Assembly: GCF_033115175.1 (NCBI RefSeq)
Contig: NC_084847.1
Coordinates: 43,323,905 to 43,387,904 of the forward strand
Direction: 5' to 3'
Length of the DNA: 64,000 nt
From: Lepus europaeus
Taxonomy: Eukaryota > Chordata > Mammalia > Lagomorpha > Leporidae
Shown here: piece by piece, positions 33,342 to 45,927 of the stretch
Layout: each line of letters starts with the position of its first letter
How positions within the stretch are numbered: position 1 is the first letter of the stretch
Notes under the pieces: generated by a model
The model's input: only the letters and a program-made list of their open reading frames with translations
Told to the model about the DNA's origin: nothing
Database searches by the model: none
Translations under genes and position numbers: made by a program

Positions 33342-35722
33342 AAACTATTTTTTTAATTTAATAAATGTGAATTTACAAAGTGAAACTTTTGTATTGTTGT
33401 GGCTCCCCCCCACCTCTCTCCCTCCCACAACCCTCCCCTCTCCCACTCCCTCTCCCATGCCACCCTTCATCAAGTTTCATTTTCAATTATCTTTATATAC
33501 AGAAGATCAACTTTAGTATATACTAAGCAAAGATTTCAACAGACTGCACTCACACAACCACACAAGGTATAGGTATTGTTCAACTAGTAGTGTTATCTTT
33601 AACTCTCACAGTAAAACACATTAAGGACAGAGATCCTACGTGGGAAGCATGTGCTCAGTGACTCCCGTTGTTGATTTAACAATTGGCACTCTTGGCCGGC
33701 ACCGTGGCTTAACAGGCTAATCCTCCGCCTTGCGGCACCGGCACACCGGGTTCTAGTCCCAGTCGGGGCACCGATCCTGTCCTGGTTGCCCCTCTTCCAG
33801 GCCAGCTCTCTGCTGTGGCCAGGGAGTGCAGTGGAGGATGGCCCAAGTGCTTGGGCCCTGCACCACTTGGGAGACCAGGATAAGCACCTGGCTCCTGCCA
33901 TTGGAACAGCGCGGTGCGCTGGCCGCAGCGCGCCTACTGCGGTGGCCATTGGAGGGTGAACCAACGACAAAAAGGAAGACCTTTCTCTCTGTCTCTCTCT
34001 CACTATCCACTCTGCCTGTCAAAAACAAAAAACAAAAAAAACAATTGGCACTCTTACTTATGATGTCAGTAATCACCCGAGGCTCTTGCCATGAGCTGTT
34101 GAGGCTATGGAAGCCCCTTGAGTTCACCAACTCTGAACTTCTTTAGTCAAGGCCATATCACAGTGGAGGTTCCTTCCTCTCTTCAGAGAAAGGTGCTTCC
34201 TTCCTCGATGACCCGTTCCTTCTGCTGGGTCTTGTTCACCAAGATCTTTCATTTAGGTTGTTTTTGACACCGTGTTTTGGCTTTCCATGCCTGTGAGACT
34301 CATGGGCCTTTTAGCCAGATCCAAATGCCCCAAGGGTTGACTCTGAGGCCAGAGTGCTGTTTAGGGTGTTTGCCATTCTATGAGTCTGCTGTGTATCCTG
34401 CTTCCCCTGCAGGATCATTCTCTCCCTTTTAATTCTATCCTTCATTATTTGCAGACAATGGTCTTATTTGTGATATCTCTTCGACATTTACCCTATCTTT
34501 TTGATCGGTTATGTACTTATCACTGTACCAAGTGAGCTGCCATTGGTACATGCCTCCTTGATAAGACTGAGTTGGAATCCCCTGGCACATTTCTAGCTCT
34601 ACCATTGGAGGTAAGTCTGAGTGAGCATGTGCCGACCTGTATATCTCCTCCCTCTCATTCCTATTCTTATATTTAACAGAGATCACTTTTCTGTTAATTT
34701 TAAATGCCTAAGAATAATTGTGTATTAATTACAGAGTTCAACCAGTAGTATTAAGTAGAACAAACAGAACAACAACAACAAAAATACTAAAAGGAATAAA
34801 ATAGTAAGTTGTTCCTCAACAATCTAGACAAGGGCTGATCATGTCATTGTCTCTCATAGTGTCCATTTCACTTCAATGGGTTTCCTTTTAGATGCTCGTT
34901 TAATTGTCATTGATCAGGGAGAACTTATGATATTTGTCCCTTTTGGACTGGCTTATTTCACTCAGCATGATATTTTCCAGATTCCTCCATTTTGTTGCAA
35001 GTGACCAGATTTCATTGTTTTTTTACTGCTGTATAGTGTTCCATATATTACATATCCCATAATTTCTTTATCCAGTCATCCGTTGATGGACACTTAGGTT
35101 GATTCCATGTCTTAGCTATTGTGATTTGAACTGCAACAAATATTGAGGTGCAAATGGCTCCTTTTTTTGCCCTTTAATTCCATTTGGGTAAATTCCAAGG
35201 AGTGGGATGGCTGGGTCCTGTAGAAGGGCTATATTCAGGTTTCTGAGGAGTCTTCAAACTGTCTTCCATAGTGGCTTTACCAATTTGCATTCCCACCAAC
35301 AGTGGAATAGCGTCCCTTTTTCCTCACATCCTCGCCAGCATCTGTTGTTAGTTGATTTATGCATGTGAGCCATTCTAACCGGGGTGAAGTGAAACCTCAT
35401 TGTGGTTCTGATTTGCATTTCCCTGATGGCTAGGGATTATGAGCATTTTTTATGTGTCTATTGGCCATTTGGATATCCTCTTTTGAAAAATGTCTGTTAA
35501 GGCCCTTGGCCCACCTTTTTACTGGTTGTTTGTTTTGATTCTGTGGTGTTTCTTGATCATTTTATAGATTCTAGTTGTTAATCCTTTATCTGTTGTGTAG
35601 TTTGCGAATAACATCTCCCATTCTGTCAGCTGTCTCTTCACTTTCCTGACTGTTTCTTTTGCTGTAAAGAAACTTTTCAATTTGAGGTAACCCCATTTGT
35701 TTATTTGATCTTTGATTACCAT
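33342..35722 (-). mobile_element. Rabbit-type L1, 5'-truncated, reverse orientation
   Basis: The poly-A end is at 33342-33360, and the 3' UTR runs to about 34900. The ORF2 C-terminus runs to 35722. A duplication of about 22 bases beginning GAGGCAGCTAC lies at 33316-33338 and 35723-35744, with two or three differences. The coding part is broken by stops. It inserts into the retrovirus-like region and itself carries the SINE at 33695-34039. Confidence 0.93.
33695..34039 (+). mobile_element. Young CSINE inside L1 3' UTR
   Basis: A perfect 16-base duplication AACAATTGGCACTCTT is at 33679-33694 and 34040-34055. It has CACCGGGTTCTAGTCCC and a CTGTCAAAAAC tail. It is the top layer of a three-level nest (retroviral DNA, L1, SINE). 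Confidence 0.96.
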
Positions 35723-35744
35723 GAGGCAGCTACTTTCTTAACCA

Positions 35745-36194
35745 TGTCCTGGGTGGTGCCTGGCAGCATGTGAGGGGCAACCAGCAGCCATCTGGTGCAT
35801 CCAGACTCACCATCCCACAGCACACAAGACTCTGCATCACCCAGGTGGAGGTACCAGTGTCTGAAATGATCCCATGAGACCATGTTACTTATATGCTGCT
35901 GCCAGCAACATTCAGCACACAAACTTCAGTATAGGCCTTCCCTTAAGAAGCCTCACTGTCTCACTGAGAGTTGTGTGTGGACACAAAAAGCAGTGATAAT
36001 CCAATGGGTGAACCCATGCACTCCATTAGCAATGGCAGTCCACAAGTCTACCAGGGACTACTCTAATTCCCATATGGCAAACAACAGAGAAATTTTCCAT
36101 AGGTAAACTTTAAGCCTTTTTGACATGCTCTTATAGTTATAACATGAAATACTCCTCAACATGACTACTAACAGTAACTGAATTTAACATTGTA
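35745..36194. other. Unassigned, possibly continued retrovirus-like DNA
   Basis: This is the other flank of the L1 insertion, so it was contiguous with the sequence ending at 33315 before that insertion. No domain was recognised. Confidence 0.35.
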
Positions 36195-37040
36195 GAATAC
36201 ATGATGTTGTGCATGGAAAAATCTAAGCACTCCACCAAAAATGTTTCAAGATGAAAAACCAATTCAGTAAAGCTACAGGTTACAAAATCAACATAAAAAC
36301 AGTAGCTTTTATTTTCTAATAACCAATCTGCCAAAAATGAAATCTAAAAATTAATCCCACACACAATAGGGCCAAAAATAAAATATTTAGGAATAAATTT
36401 AACCAATTAAGTGAAAGATATCTACAATGAAAATTCTAAAACATTGAAGAAATAAATCATCAAGGACTCCCAAAATGCAAAAAATAACTTGTTCACGGAT
36501 TGGAAGAATTAGTATAATTAAAATACCTATAAAGCAACCTATAAATTACATGAAATTCCTATCAAACACCAATGACATTTTTTACAGAATGAGAAGATAA
36601 TCCTAAATTCCATAAGAAATCACAAAATATCAAGAATAGCCAAAATGATCCTGAGAAAAATAAAAAAAAAAACAACTTGGAGGCATCAGAATACCTGACT
36701 TCAAAGCTTAATACAAAGCTATAGCAATCAAAGCAGCATGATAGTGGAAATTAATTAATTAGTTAATTAATCCAAACAGGTAGAACAAATTGATTTTTCA
36801 TGAAACTGCTCAGACTATACATTGGAAAAAATTATAATGTATTCAATAAGTGGTGCTGGCAAAATTCGATGCATATATATAGAACTGAATATTACAGAAC
36901 TATAAAAAATGAAATCCTGTTATTAGCATCAAAATCATTGCAACTGGAGGATTGCATGCTCAGTGAAATTACCCTGACACAGAAAGGCAAATATTATATG
37001 TTCTCCTTTATATATGGGAGCTAAAATTTCCTTTTAAAAA
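36195..37040 (+). mobile_element. Ancient L1 ORF2 fragment with internal deletion
   Basis: It starts near the end of the reverse-transcriptase region (CAAAATCAACATAAAAAC) and continues through AATAAATTTAACCAATTAAG and GGAGGCATCAGAATACC to the AAGTGGTGCTGGC block at 36849. After that it jumps at about 36895 to the ORF2 terminus (AATGAAATCCTGTTATTAGC). A short tail lies near 37040. Several hundred bases of ORF2 are missing at the jump. It includes a TTAA-rich stretch at 36751-36770. Confidence 0.8.
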
Positions 37041-37239
37041 AAATCAGACAACAACAACAAAAGAAAAACAGAAAAGAAACTAATGCCTGTGTGTATCAGT
37101 ATTGCTGCAAATATACTTTTGTCAAATTTTCTTTTATATCTTTGTCAAATTGTTAAGAATGATATGCTACCATAATTTTAATAATTCATGATCATTTTAA
37201 AATTTACTGTGTTATGGCTGTAATAGAAATTTTTATAGA

Positions 37240-38100
37240 AATCTTTGATTTAATAAATATAAATATAAATATAAATATAAATCTCGTAAGTACAACTTTT
37301 AGATTATAGCAGTTCTTCCCCCCATACCCACCCTCCCACCCGCAAACCATCCCGACTCCTATTCCTTCTTCCAACCCATTCTTCATTGAGATTCATTTTT
37401 AATTATCTTTATATACAGACTATCAACTCTATACTAAGGAAAGATTTCGACAGACTGCACCCACACAGACACACAAAGTTTAAAGTACTGTTTGGAGGCT
37501 AATTTTCTCCTTAATTCTCATAGTACAACACATTAAGGACAGAGGTCTTACATGGGGAGCAAGTGCACAGTGACACCTGTTGTTGATTTAACAACTGACA
37601 CTCTTATATTTGACATCAGTGATCACCCTAGGCTCTTGGTCATGAGCTGCCAAGCTATAGAAGCCTCTGGAGACCACAGATTCCAACATTATTTAGACAA
37701 GGCCATAATCAAGGTGGAAATTCTCTCCTCCCTTCAGAGAAAGGTACTGACCTCTTTGTCAGTATTTAAGTGATCTCACTCTCAAAGATCTTTCATGTGA
37801 GTGATTTTTTTGCCACAGTGTCTTGGCTTTCCATGCCTGAAATGCTCTCATGGGCTTTTTAGCAAGATCCAAATGCCTTAAGGGCTGATTCTGAGGCCAG
37901 AGTGCTGTTTAGGGTACTTGTCATTTTATGAGTCTGCTGCGTGGCCTGCTTCCCATGTTGGATCATTCTCTCCTTTTTAATTCTATCTATTGTTTTTAGC
38001 AGACACTTGGCCTTATTTATGTGATCCCTTTGACACTTAATGCCATCTTACTAGTTAAAGTGATCAGTTAAAGTTCATAACTGATCATAAAGATAGGACT
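37240..38100 (-). mobile_element. L1 3' UTR, reverse orientation
   Basis: It is similar base for base in order to the 3' UTR at 33345-34550, including CAGAGGTCTTACATGG, TGTTGTTGATTTAACAA, and CTGAGGCCAGAGTGCTGTTTAGGG. The A-rich end has become a TAAATA tandem repeat (37252-37282). Only the 3' UTR is present. Confidence 0.88.
37252..37282 (+). repeat. (ATAAAT)n at an L1 tail
   Basis: About five six-base units derived from the poly-A end of the reverse L1. Confidence 0.85.
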
Positions 38101-38370
38101 TTTTTTGTTTGATTATTCTTATTGCCCTTGCCTATATTCTTCCTTACTAGCTGAACTCTTTATTGAGTGGACTACAAAGCTCCTATGAGGTAAATTTAAA
38201 AATACATTATTTAAAAAATAATAAAAGATGTAAAAAGGATGACAAGCCCTCACTTTTTAAATTTTTGGCTTGTTAAGAATAGTGCACACATTGAACTGTC
38301 TCTGTAGTAATTCTCAAGAACCAATAAAATCTCAAATATGAAAAAAGCTTATCTTGTGTTCACTGTATTT
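38101..38370 (+). repeat. Unclassified AT-rich repeat related to 5346-5960
   Basis: It shares ordered blocks with 5420-5955 (see that entry). It ends near CCAATAAAATCTCAAATATG, which could be an end with a polyadenylation signal. Confidence 0.4.
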
Positions 38371-38934
38371 CTCTGATGCAATACAACTGCATTCAGTGGC
38401 AATACAATTGCTATTCAATTTCACATACACATGAAAACGTACTATCATTTTTCTTAATTAAAGGAAACAATCTACAAGAAATACCCTTCACCAAGCGCAA
38501 GTAGCCTTTCGACTGAGCATGACAAGGAAAGAAGAGTTCCGTTATTTACAGGTTATGTTTTTGCTTGTATTAATCAACCATTTTCAAATACCATAATATT
38601 AGTTGTGACATTAATCATTTAAAACCCCTTAACTTTATACACCAAGTAACATGTTGGTATTTTTACTTAAATGTTATCAACACGAGTTGTTGATAGTGTG
38701 ACATTTCAATACTCAAATAAAATTTGTACTGATCAAATCTACATTTATCTTCTGACATTATTTTATGGACAGAGCCTTGAGCTCCTTTATTTCGTTTTCT
38801 AATAACAGATATAACGGATCACTGTGAGCTACACACATTCACCTGCATGATTCTAGGAAATTACTCAGTAATCTACTGCTCCTGGGATAATCATCTGTAT
38901 CCATTTTTTCCACCTAGCTTTAATATTGCAATTG
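38371..38934. other. AT-rich unassigned DNA
   Basis: Nothing was recognised. Confidence 0.4.
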
Positions 38935-39175
38935 GTTTCAAAAGCAAAACACAGAGAAACAATAAGGGGGAGGGAGGAAGAGAGAGAGAGCAAGAGACAG
39001 AGAGAAAGACACCACCCATCTAGTAGTTCATTACCCAAATGCCCACAATACTCAGGGCTGATCTGACCCAGGCTGCAGCTGGGAGATGGTCTCCAATGTG
39101 GCAGCAAGAATCCAACTACTTAAACCATCACTGGCTACCACTGGTATCCTGAGCACTGTGTTTTCCACTATGCCA
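38935..39175 (-). mobile_element. Degraded CSINE, reverse orientation
   Basis: The purine tract GGAAGAGAGAGAGAGCAAGAG is followed by CATTACCCAAATGCCCACAA and CAATGTGGCAGCAAG. The middle third around the palindrome is deleted. Confidence 0.7.
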
Positions 39176-39469
39176 AATGTCTACACTTCAAAAAACTTTC
39201 AGACTTACCCTCATATGGCCCTGGCTTCCAGAGGAGGAGGCCACAGTCCCCTGTCTTGACCACATCACTGCATGGTCTCCTACTCCCAAATCACCACACA
39301 TGCCAAGCTCCTGCTCAACTCCAGCCACAGCATCTGGTTTAATGGATCCAACTGAAGACACTGGGGACCCTGGCCCACCAAGGTTACCAAACATGCAGTC
39401 ACTGGACATAAAGGCCCACAGCTGAGGCAGAAGCAACCTGGATAACCACATGTCCAAAACTGAAACTGC
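39176..39469. other. Unassigned DNA
   Basis: Three overlapping frames of 82-99 codons lie here on both strands, with no recognised domain. Confidence 0.35.
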
Positions 39470-40490
39470 ATCACTGTAACACCACATATTAATATCAACT
39501 CAAAATGAATAAAAGTCCACACAGAAGATCTGAACACTTACAACTTATAAAATAGAAAATTCCTTGACATTAGCCTCAAGAGTGGTTGCTTACGTGTTAA
39601 CAACTAAAGCACAGAGAGCAAAAGCAAATAAAGGGAAATGAAACTACAACAAATGAGTAGGGCAGTAAAGCAAAGATCAATGAAATGAAAAGGCAAGCCA
39701 ATGAATAGAAGAACATATTAGCAAACCAGATGTGTGATCAAGGGAGTAATACAAGGAATGCATACCATTAAGAAGCAAAGAATACAACTGAAAATAGACA
39801 AAGGGTTGAATCAATGTTTTCAAACACAGAAATACAATGTACCCAGTGGGTATGTAAAGACGTTCTGAACATTGCTATCATCAGCAAAATGCAAATCGAT
39901 ATGACAAAGGTCATTACCTCATATCTGTTAAGTGGCTACTATTAAAAAGTTGAAAGATAACAAGTATTGGGCACAATGTAGAGAACAAAGAACACACAGT
40001 ATTGGAGGGAATGTGAATTGTACCATCCATTATGAAAAGCAACATGGAAGTTCTTCAAATGAAATTTAAAAAGTAACAATCTTTATTAGCCATGAATCCA
40101 AAAGAAAATCACCATCTCAAAGAACTCTCTGTACCCCCACATTCACTTCAGCATCATTCACAATTCCACGTTATGGAAATAACCTAAATGTTTGTTGATG
40201 GACCCATAAGGAAAATGGGATACACACACAGTGGCATCCTCACCAAACCTTAAAAAGAAAGGAAATACTACTACTTGTCACAAGATGGATCCAAAAGTAT
40301 GGAACTATAGGACATTACAATGAGTGAAACAAGACACAGAAATAAGAAATACTGCATGATCACACTTACATGTGGAATATAGAAAAGTCAAACTAACACA
40401 GTCAGAGAGCAGGATGGTGTTTTTGATGAACTGGGAGCATGAAAATGAAGAGAAGTTAGTCAAAACATACAAATATATAGTTATATATAG
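39470..40490 (+). mobile_element. Ancient L1 ORF2 C-terminus and start of 3' UTR
   Basis: The blocks GAAAATTCCTTGACATTAGCC (39556), GCAAAATGCAAATCG (39883) and AATGAGTGAAACAAGACAC (40319) are in the expected order. It is badly decayed. It ends at the SINE at 40492. Confidence 0.72.
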
Positions 40491-40491
40491 C

Positions 40492-40888
40492 TGGAGCTGG
40501 GATGTAAAAGCTTGAGCCTCCACCGGACTGCCAGCATCTCATATGGGCACCACCCCGAGTTTCAGCAGCTCCACTTCCCATTCACCTCCCTGCTAATGTG
40601 CCTAGGAAAGCACTAGAAGATGACCCCATGACTTGGGTCCCTGTGCCAAAGTGGGAGACCTGGGGCCAGCCCTGCCACTGAGGACATTTGAGGAGTGAAA
40701 TAATGCATGAGATGAGGTATCCCTCATCCTCTCTCTCTCTCTCTGTCTTACTTTCTTTCTCTGTTTCTGGAAGAGGAGCAAACAGGATTGGAACCCTGCA
40801 CCCACATGGGATGCTGACGTTGCAGGCAGAGGATTAACCAAGTGAGCCACGGCAGTGGCCTCTGCCTTTCAAATAACTTTTAAAAAAT
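40492..40888 (+). mobile_element. CSINE interrupted by a reversed SINE piece
   Basis: The head and body are at 40492-40767 and the terminal CTGCCTTTCAAATAA and A-tail are at 40861-40888. Between them, just after the CTCTCT tract, lies the reversed 5' portion of a related SINE (40768-40860). Confidence 0.8.
40768..40860 (-). mobile_element. Reversed CSINE 5' fragment inside another CSINE
   Basis: The reverse complement is a SINE head from GGCCACTGCCGTGGCTCAC to the TCCTCTTCCAG point, with no tail. Only the first ~90 bases are present, which is unusual for insertion by target-primed reverse transcription. Confidence 0.8.
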
Positions 40889-41465
40889 CAAATTTACAAT
40901 TATGAGGTAAGGTTTTGAAAATCTAATATATGCCCCGAGTAACCAGTTCACACAATATTCTGTACTTGTAATTTCCTAGGTCAGTATTAAAACATACTAT
41001 AAAAATGATAGGAGTGTAAATGAGAGGGCAGGTACGGTCGGAAGAATTACTATGCTTCTAAAGATATTATGGAATGCATAAAGTATGTATACCTTACATA
41101 CAAGCTTTCTGGGAAAATACATAAATAAAATGGGATAAATTTTAAAAACACTATAAGAGTGATAAATTTGTTAAGTAGCTTCATTGTACTAGTCCTTTCT
41201 TAGTGTGTTATAAGTACCAGGAGAGTCGAAAGGTTTGTGTGAAAATGCAATATAAAGATCAGACTCATATCGCAACACACACTACATGCCTTGAATATAT
41301 ACAATTTTTGTTTCTCAGTTATGCTGTAATAAGGCTGAAAAAATAAAACATGCAAAAATAGGTTCCTATAGTTAAAACACAAAAAAAATTAAGGAACTTA
41401 CGTTAATACTGCGGGGTTTTAGTAGGCTTCATGGGACAGAAATGATTTTTAAAACATTCATGATT
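40889..41465. other. AT-rich DNA with a possible L1 3'-end relic
   Basis: 40985-41130 resembles a decayed L1 terminal segment (GGCAGGTACGGTCGGAAG, then GCATAAAGTATGTAT, then ATACATAAATAAAATGGG). The remainder is unassigned. Confidence 0.4.
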
Positions 41466-41535
41466 GGGGCTGGCACTATGGCGTAGCAGGTGAGGCCACC
41501 AAATGCAATGCTGGCATCCCACATGGGCACCGGTT
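41466..41535 (+). mobile_element. CSINE 5' fragment
   Basis: Only the head (GGGGCTGGCACTATGGCGTAG to GGCACCGGTTCA) is present. It is cut off exactly where L1 sequence begins. Confidence 0.85.
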
Positions 41536-43737
41536 CAATAGCTAAGACCTGGAATCAACCTAATTCCCATCAACAGTAGACTGGATAAAGAAATTATGGG
41601 ATATGTACTCTGTAGAATAATATAGAGCAGCAAAAAACAATGAAATATGGTCACTTGCAACAAAATGGAGGAAACTGGAACACATCATGCTGAGTGAAAT
41701 AAGCCAGTCCCAATGGGACAAATATATGTTCTCCCTGATCAGTAACAACTAACCAAGTACCAAAAAGACCTAAATGAATGATCTCTGTGAGTGAGATCCC
41801 AGTGGAAAGAACGGGGCCATCAAAGAAGGAGGTACCCTTCTCCGAAGGGAGGAGAGAACTTCCACTTTGACTATGACCCTATCGGAATAAGATCAAAGTC
41901 AGCGAACTCTAAAGGCTTCCATAGCCCTGGCAACTCATGACTAGAGCCTAGGGAGATTACTGACGCCATGAACAGGAGTGTCAAATTGTTAAATCAGCAA
42001 CAGGAGTCACTGTGTACTTACACCCCATGTGGGATCTGTCCCTAATGTGTCGTCTAAAGCAAAGTGATGCTATAACTAGTACTGAAACAGTATTTTTATA
42101 CTTTGCGTTTCTGTGTGGGCACAAACTGATGAGGTCTTTACTAATTATATACTGAATTGACCTTCTGTATATAAAGAGAATTGGAAATGAAAAAAAAAAA
42201 AAACAACCTGGTGTTAAAATGGAAATGGCATAGAAAATTAATTAATTTGAAAAAAAATTATGTAGTCTTTAATGTGCTGTACATTGCTATTTAATGCTCT
42301 AATTACTAATCCAATGGTAGTTTTTTCACTTTATGTTGCTATATGGGCAAAATGTTGAAATCTTTACCTAATATATACTAAACTGATCTTCTGTATATAA
42401 AGAGAATTGAAAATGAATCTTTACATGAATGGAAGGGGAAAGGGAGCGGGAAAGAGGAGGGTTGCGGGCGGGAGGGAAGTTATGGGAGGGGGGAAGCCAT
42501 TGTAACCCATAAGCTATACTTTGGAAATTTATATTCATTAAATAAAAGTTTAATTAAAAAAAAAGAAAACCTGTTGAAGTGAAATAAACACTATGAGAAA
42601 GTGACTTGATCACCCCTTGCCCTGACTGTTGATGTACAATGTAAAACTTTATGTCTTTTAGTATTTTTTTGTTTGTTCTACTTAATACTATTGGTTGAAT
42701 TCTGTATTTAATACACCATTGTTCTTACATGTTGAAACTTAACTGAAAAGTGATCCCTGTTAAATATAAGAGTGGGAATAAGAGACGGAAGAGATGTACA
42801 ATGTGGAACATGCTCAATCAGATTTGCCCCAAATGGTAGAGTTAGAAACATACCAGGGGATTCCAATTCAATCCCATCAAGGTGGAATGTACCAATGCCA
42901 TCTCAGTAGTCCAAGTGAACAATTTCAGTTCACATTTGATCATAATGCTAGGACTAAAAACAAAGGGATCACTTAAACAAGACTAGAGTCTGCTAATGCT
43001 AACTGATAGAATAAAAAAGGGAGAGAACGATCCAACATGGGAAGTGGGATACACAGCAGACTCATAGAATAGCAGATGTCCTAAACAGCACTCTGGCCTC
43101 AAAATCAGCCCTTAAGGCATTCGGATCTGGCTGAAGAGCCCATGAAAGTATTTCATGCATGGACAGCCAAGACACTTTGGCAAAAAAAATGACCTAAATG
43201 AAAGATCTCTGCGAGTGAGATCCCAGTGGAAAGAACAGGTCATCAAAGAAGGAGGTACCTTTCTCTGAAGGGAGTAGACAACTTCCACTTTGATTATGAC
43301 CCTGTCCAAATATGATCAGAGTTGGTGAACTCAAAAGGCTTCCATAGTCTTGGCAACTCATGACAAGAACCTAGGATGATTACTGATGCCATAAACAAGA
43401 GTGTCAATTTGTTAAGTCAACAACAGGAGTCACTGTGCACTTACTCCTCATGTAGAATCTTATCTTAATGTGCTTTCCATTGTGATTTAATGCTATAACT
43501 ACCACTTAAACAGTATTTTTCACTTTGTGTTTCTGTGTGGGTGCAAACTGTTAAAATCTTTACTTAATATATACTAAACTGATCTTCTGCATATAAAGAG
43601 AACTGAAAATGAATCTTGATGTGAGTGGAAGGGGAGAGAGAGCTGGGGGTGGGAGGGAAGTTATAGTGGGGGAAGCCATTGTAATCCATAAGCTGTACTT
43701 TGGAAATTATATTCATTAAGTAAAAGTTAAAAAAAGA
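41536..43737 (+). mobile_element. Nested stack of rabbit-type L1 3' ends
   Basis: The outer L1 starts at the ORF2 terminus (AATAGCTAAGACCTGGAATC) and runs to about 41768. It resumes at about 42560 (AAACCTGTTGAAGTGAAATA) and ends with the G-rich segment and A-tail near 43737. Between these lies 41769-42203, a second L1 3' UTR fragment. It stops at GAATTGGAAATG plus A13, short of the usual G-rich terminus. A third piece is at 42204-42567. Confidence 0.85.
42204..42567 (+). mobile_element. Short L1 3'-end insertion within the stack
   Basis: It covers the last ~300 bases of the 3' UTR (from TTTAATGTGCTGTACATTG, with the G-rich segment at 42430-42500). It ends TTCATTAAATAAAAGTTTAA and poly-A. The first ~60 bases of this interval are not L1 3' UTR and are unassigned. 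Confidence 0.8.
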
Positions 43738-44180
43738 AAAAAAAGGCAAAAAATAAATGAAATAAAATAAAAATCCAAAAAACTTTTAAAAATACCAAAA
43801 TATTAAACCAGGATGCTCACAGCAGTATGGCAGGGCCTTCCTCGTGGAATGAGCAGTAGCACAGGTCTACAGCATCTTAGTCACCAGGGTGGAGCCTCTG
43901 CCAGGCTTAGAGGTGCTCACTCTGGACTTGCTTCACTGGATCAATAGGTGGCGATGTCTTCACTAATCAGGTTGCTTTAGAACCCATTTTCATAAATGGC
44001 ACCACCCCAGCAGATATCATGAAGTATTTTGCTGAAAAACTGTGGGTCCTATTACATTTATCATGGTATCTCTATGTACCTCAACAATTTAGGGGTCTGC
44101 CAAGAATTACTCAAATTCTACCTACACAGAGCACAGGGCTATAGACCATGAACATTAGTCTACCACAAGAATATTTCTTG
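43738..44180. other. Unassigned DNA
   Basis: There is an A-rich stretch to 43806. The remaining sequence has no recognised gene or repeat. Confidence 0.4.
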
Positions 44181-44431
44181 TGGACAGCACCATGGCATAG
44201 CAGAAAAAGCCTCTGCCTGCAGTGCCGGCATCTCATAAGAGCACTGGTTTGAGTCCCCACTGCTCCACTTCAGACCCAGCTCTGTGATATGGCCTAGGAA
44301 AGTGGAAGATGGCCCAAGTGCTTGGGCCCCTAAACCCACAGAGAGACCCAAAAGCAGCTCTGGACTCCTGGCTACATATCAGCTCAGCTGCGGCAATTGC
44401 GGCCCTATGGGTAGTGAACCAGCAGACCGAG

Positions 44432-44493
<62 letters not shown>

Positions 44494-44545
44494 CTTCCTC
44501 TCTGTAGCTCTGCCTTTCAAATAGATGAATAAATCTTTAAAAACC
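44181..44545 (+). mobile_element. CSINE with expanded CT tract
   Basis: The head is TGGACAGCACCATGGCATAGC, with GGCCCAAGTGCTTGGGCCCC. The CT tract is grown to about 55 bases, and the tail is CTTTCAAATAGATGAATAAATC. Confidence 0.93.
44433..44487 (+). repeat. (CT)n microsatellite inside SINE
   Basis: About 27 uninterrupted CT units. It is very likely to be length-polymorphic. Confidence 0.97.
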
Positions 44546-45644
44546 TTTCTTTCCCAATTTGACACTCACATGCCATCTTCCACAGTGATCAGGTGGGAAA
44601 ATCAAGCAAGGTGATTCATTATTGGAGGAGGGGTTACCAATCACATAGAGCTCAGTGTTTGTTGAAGCAGCAATTTTAAATTTAACATCATATGTAAGAA
44701 AATGTTTACAAAGTTTAAATGTCTTTGAAAGCAGCACTCCAAAAACTACACATATACCAATTCATTGAAGGATTTCCTGGACTCCCTGCTTATTCTGTCA
44801 TGACAGCACTTCAATAGAAAGCTCTAAAATATTTGCAAAAATAAAACTGCAAGTCAGTTTTATTTTTCACATTCATAATTATTGCGGCCTACATAACTCA
44901 CAAACAAAACTGTATAAAGGTGAAACAAAGACATTGTTTGTAGGAAACTCTCCATCTAGTTTTACCCCATAGATCTGACTTTAGTTAAACAGAGGGAAAG
45001 CATCTTAAGATGTTTGGCATAAACTACTCTAATTTTGGAATTTCCCCAGAAAGTTTCTATATTTTAACTTCTTAGTAGTGAACTAGTAGTTGCTAGCCTA
45101 GGATTTTTGTGAGAGATGCTAAAGTTTTATGGTGGTCACAGCAGCAGAGGTATGGAAAACGTGACAGAATTGAGACATAAAAGTGAAAAGCAAAAGAAAT
45201 CCATATTCATGTGGCTTTGAGAAGGATGTAGGGACCAGCCAGCCTTTGAGATGCCTGGTGATGTTATCCGAGAACATCTGTGGATTGAGAGCATGAGAAA
45301 ACATAAGAACAGATTTTTCTTGGTTTGTTGTGTGTGAAGGAAAAGAATTATGGAATCAAGGAATCAAGTTTGAAAATAGCCAAAACGAGAAAACCATGAG
45401 CAACATAAATAGGTGTAGCTAATGATGGGAGAAAAGGCCTGTACTGAAACACAGTACAGAGACAAGGCTGTCTAGGATGGAAAGAACAGTGAGAACAAAC
45501 ACTTAGACAACACGGGGTCATTTCAACTTCTGGATTTGAACAATCAGCACTAACAGGAACAGCAAGAGTGGATAATGAGGAAACTGGAACATCCATGAGG
45601 ACGTGCACCAAGGGGCTGTTTCTGAGTAGTCACTGGTCAGCATC
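44546..45644. other. Unassigned DNA, partly ancient-repeat-like
   Basis: 45110-45300 (GGTGGTCACAGCAGCAGAGG and following) weakly resembles part of the ancient dispersed repeat found at 52876-53800. Nothing else was recognised. Confidence 0.35.
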
Positions 45645-45927
45645 TCATAAGATGAGGATCAAGGAATGATCCTTGGGTGTCAACACTAGCAACTGCTAAC
45701 CAGAAGGAAAGAAGACTTAATTCACCACACACTGTAAGAATCAAACCACAAAACACAATACCTATGGATTTTGAAATTTTGTGTTGTTTAAAACACAGGG
45801 ACAAATAGGGATTTCATTTCATCAACCGATGTTTTAGAACCAATTATGTGGCAACCACTGTGGATACTGTGCAGAAACAATGCCCCTGACTTCTCATATC
45901 TAAAAATGATTAAAATATAATAATCCA

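Noticed and set aside
36751..36770. TTAA-rich stretch as a piggyBac-type insertion site
   Set aside because: It is a simple AATT/TTAA run within degraded L1, without terminal inverted repeats nearby.
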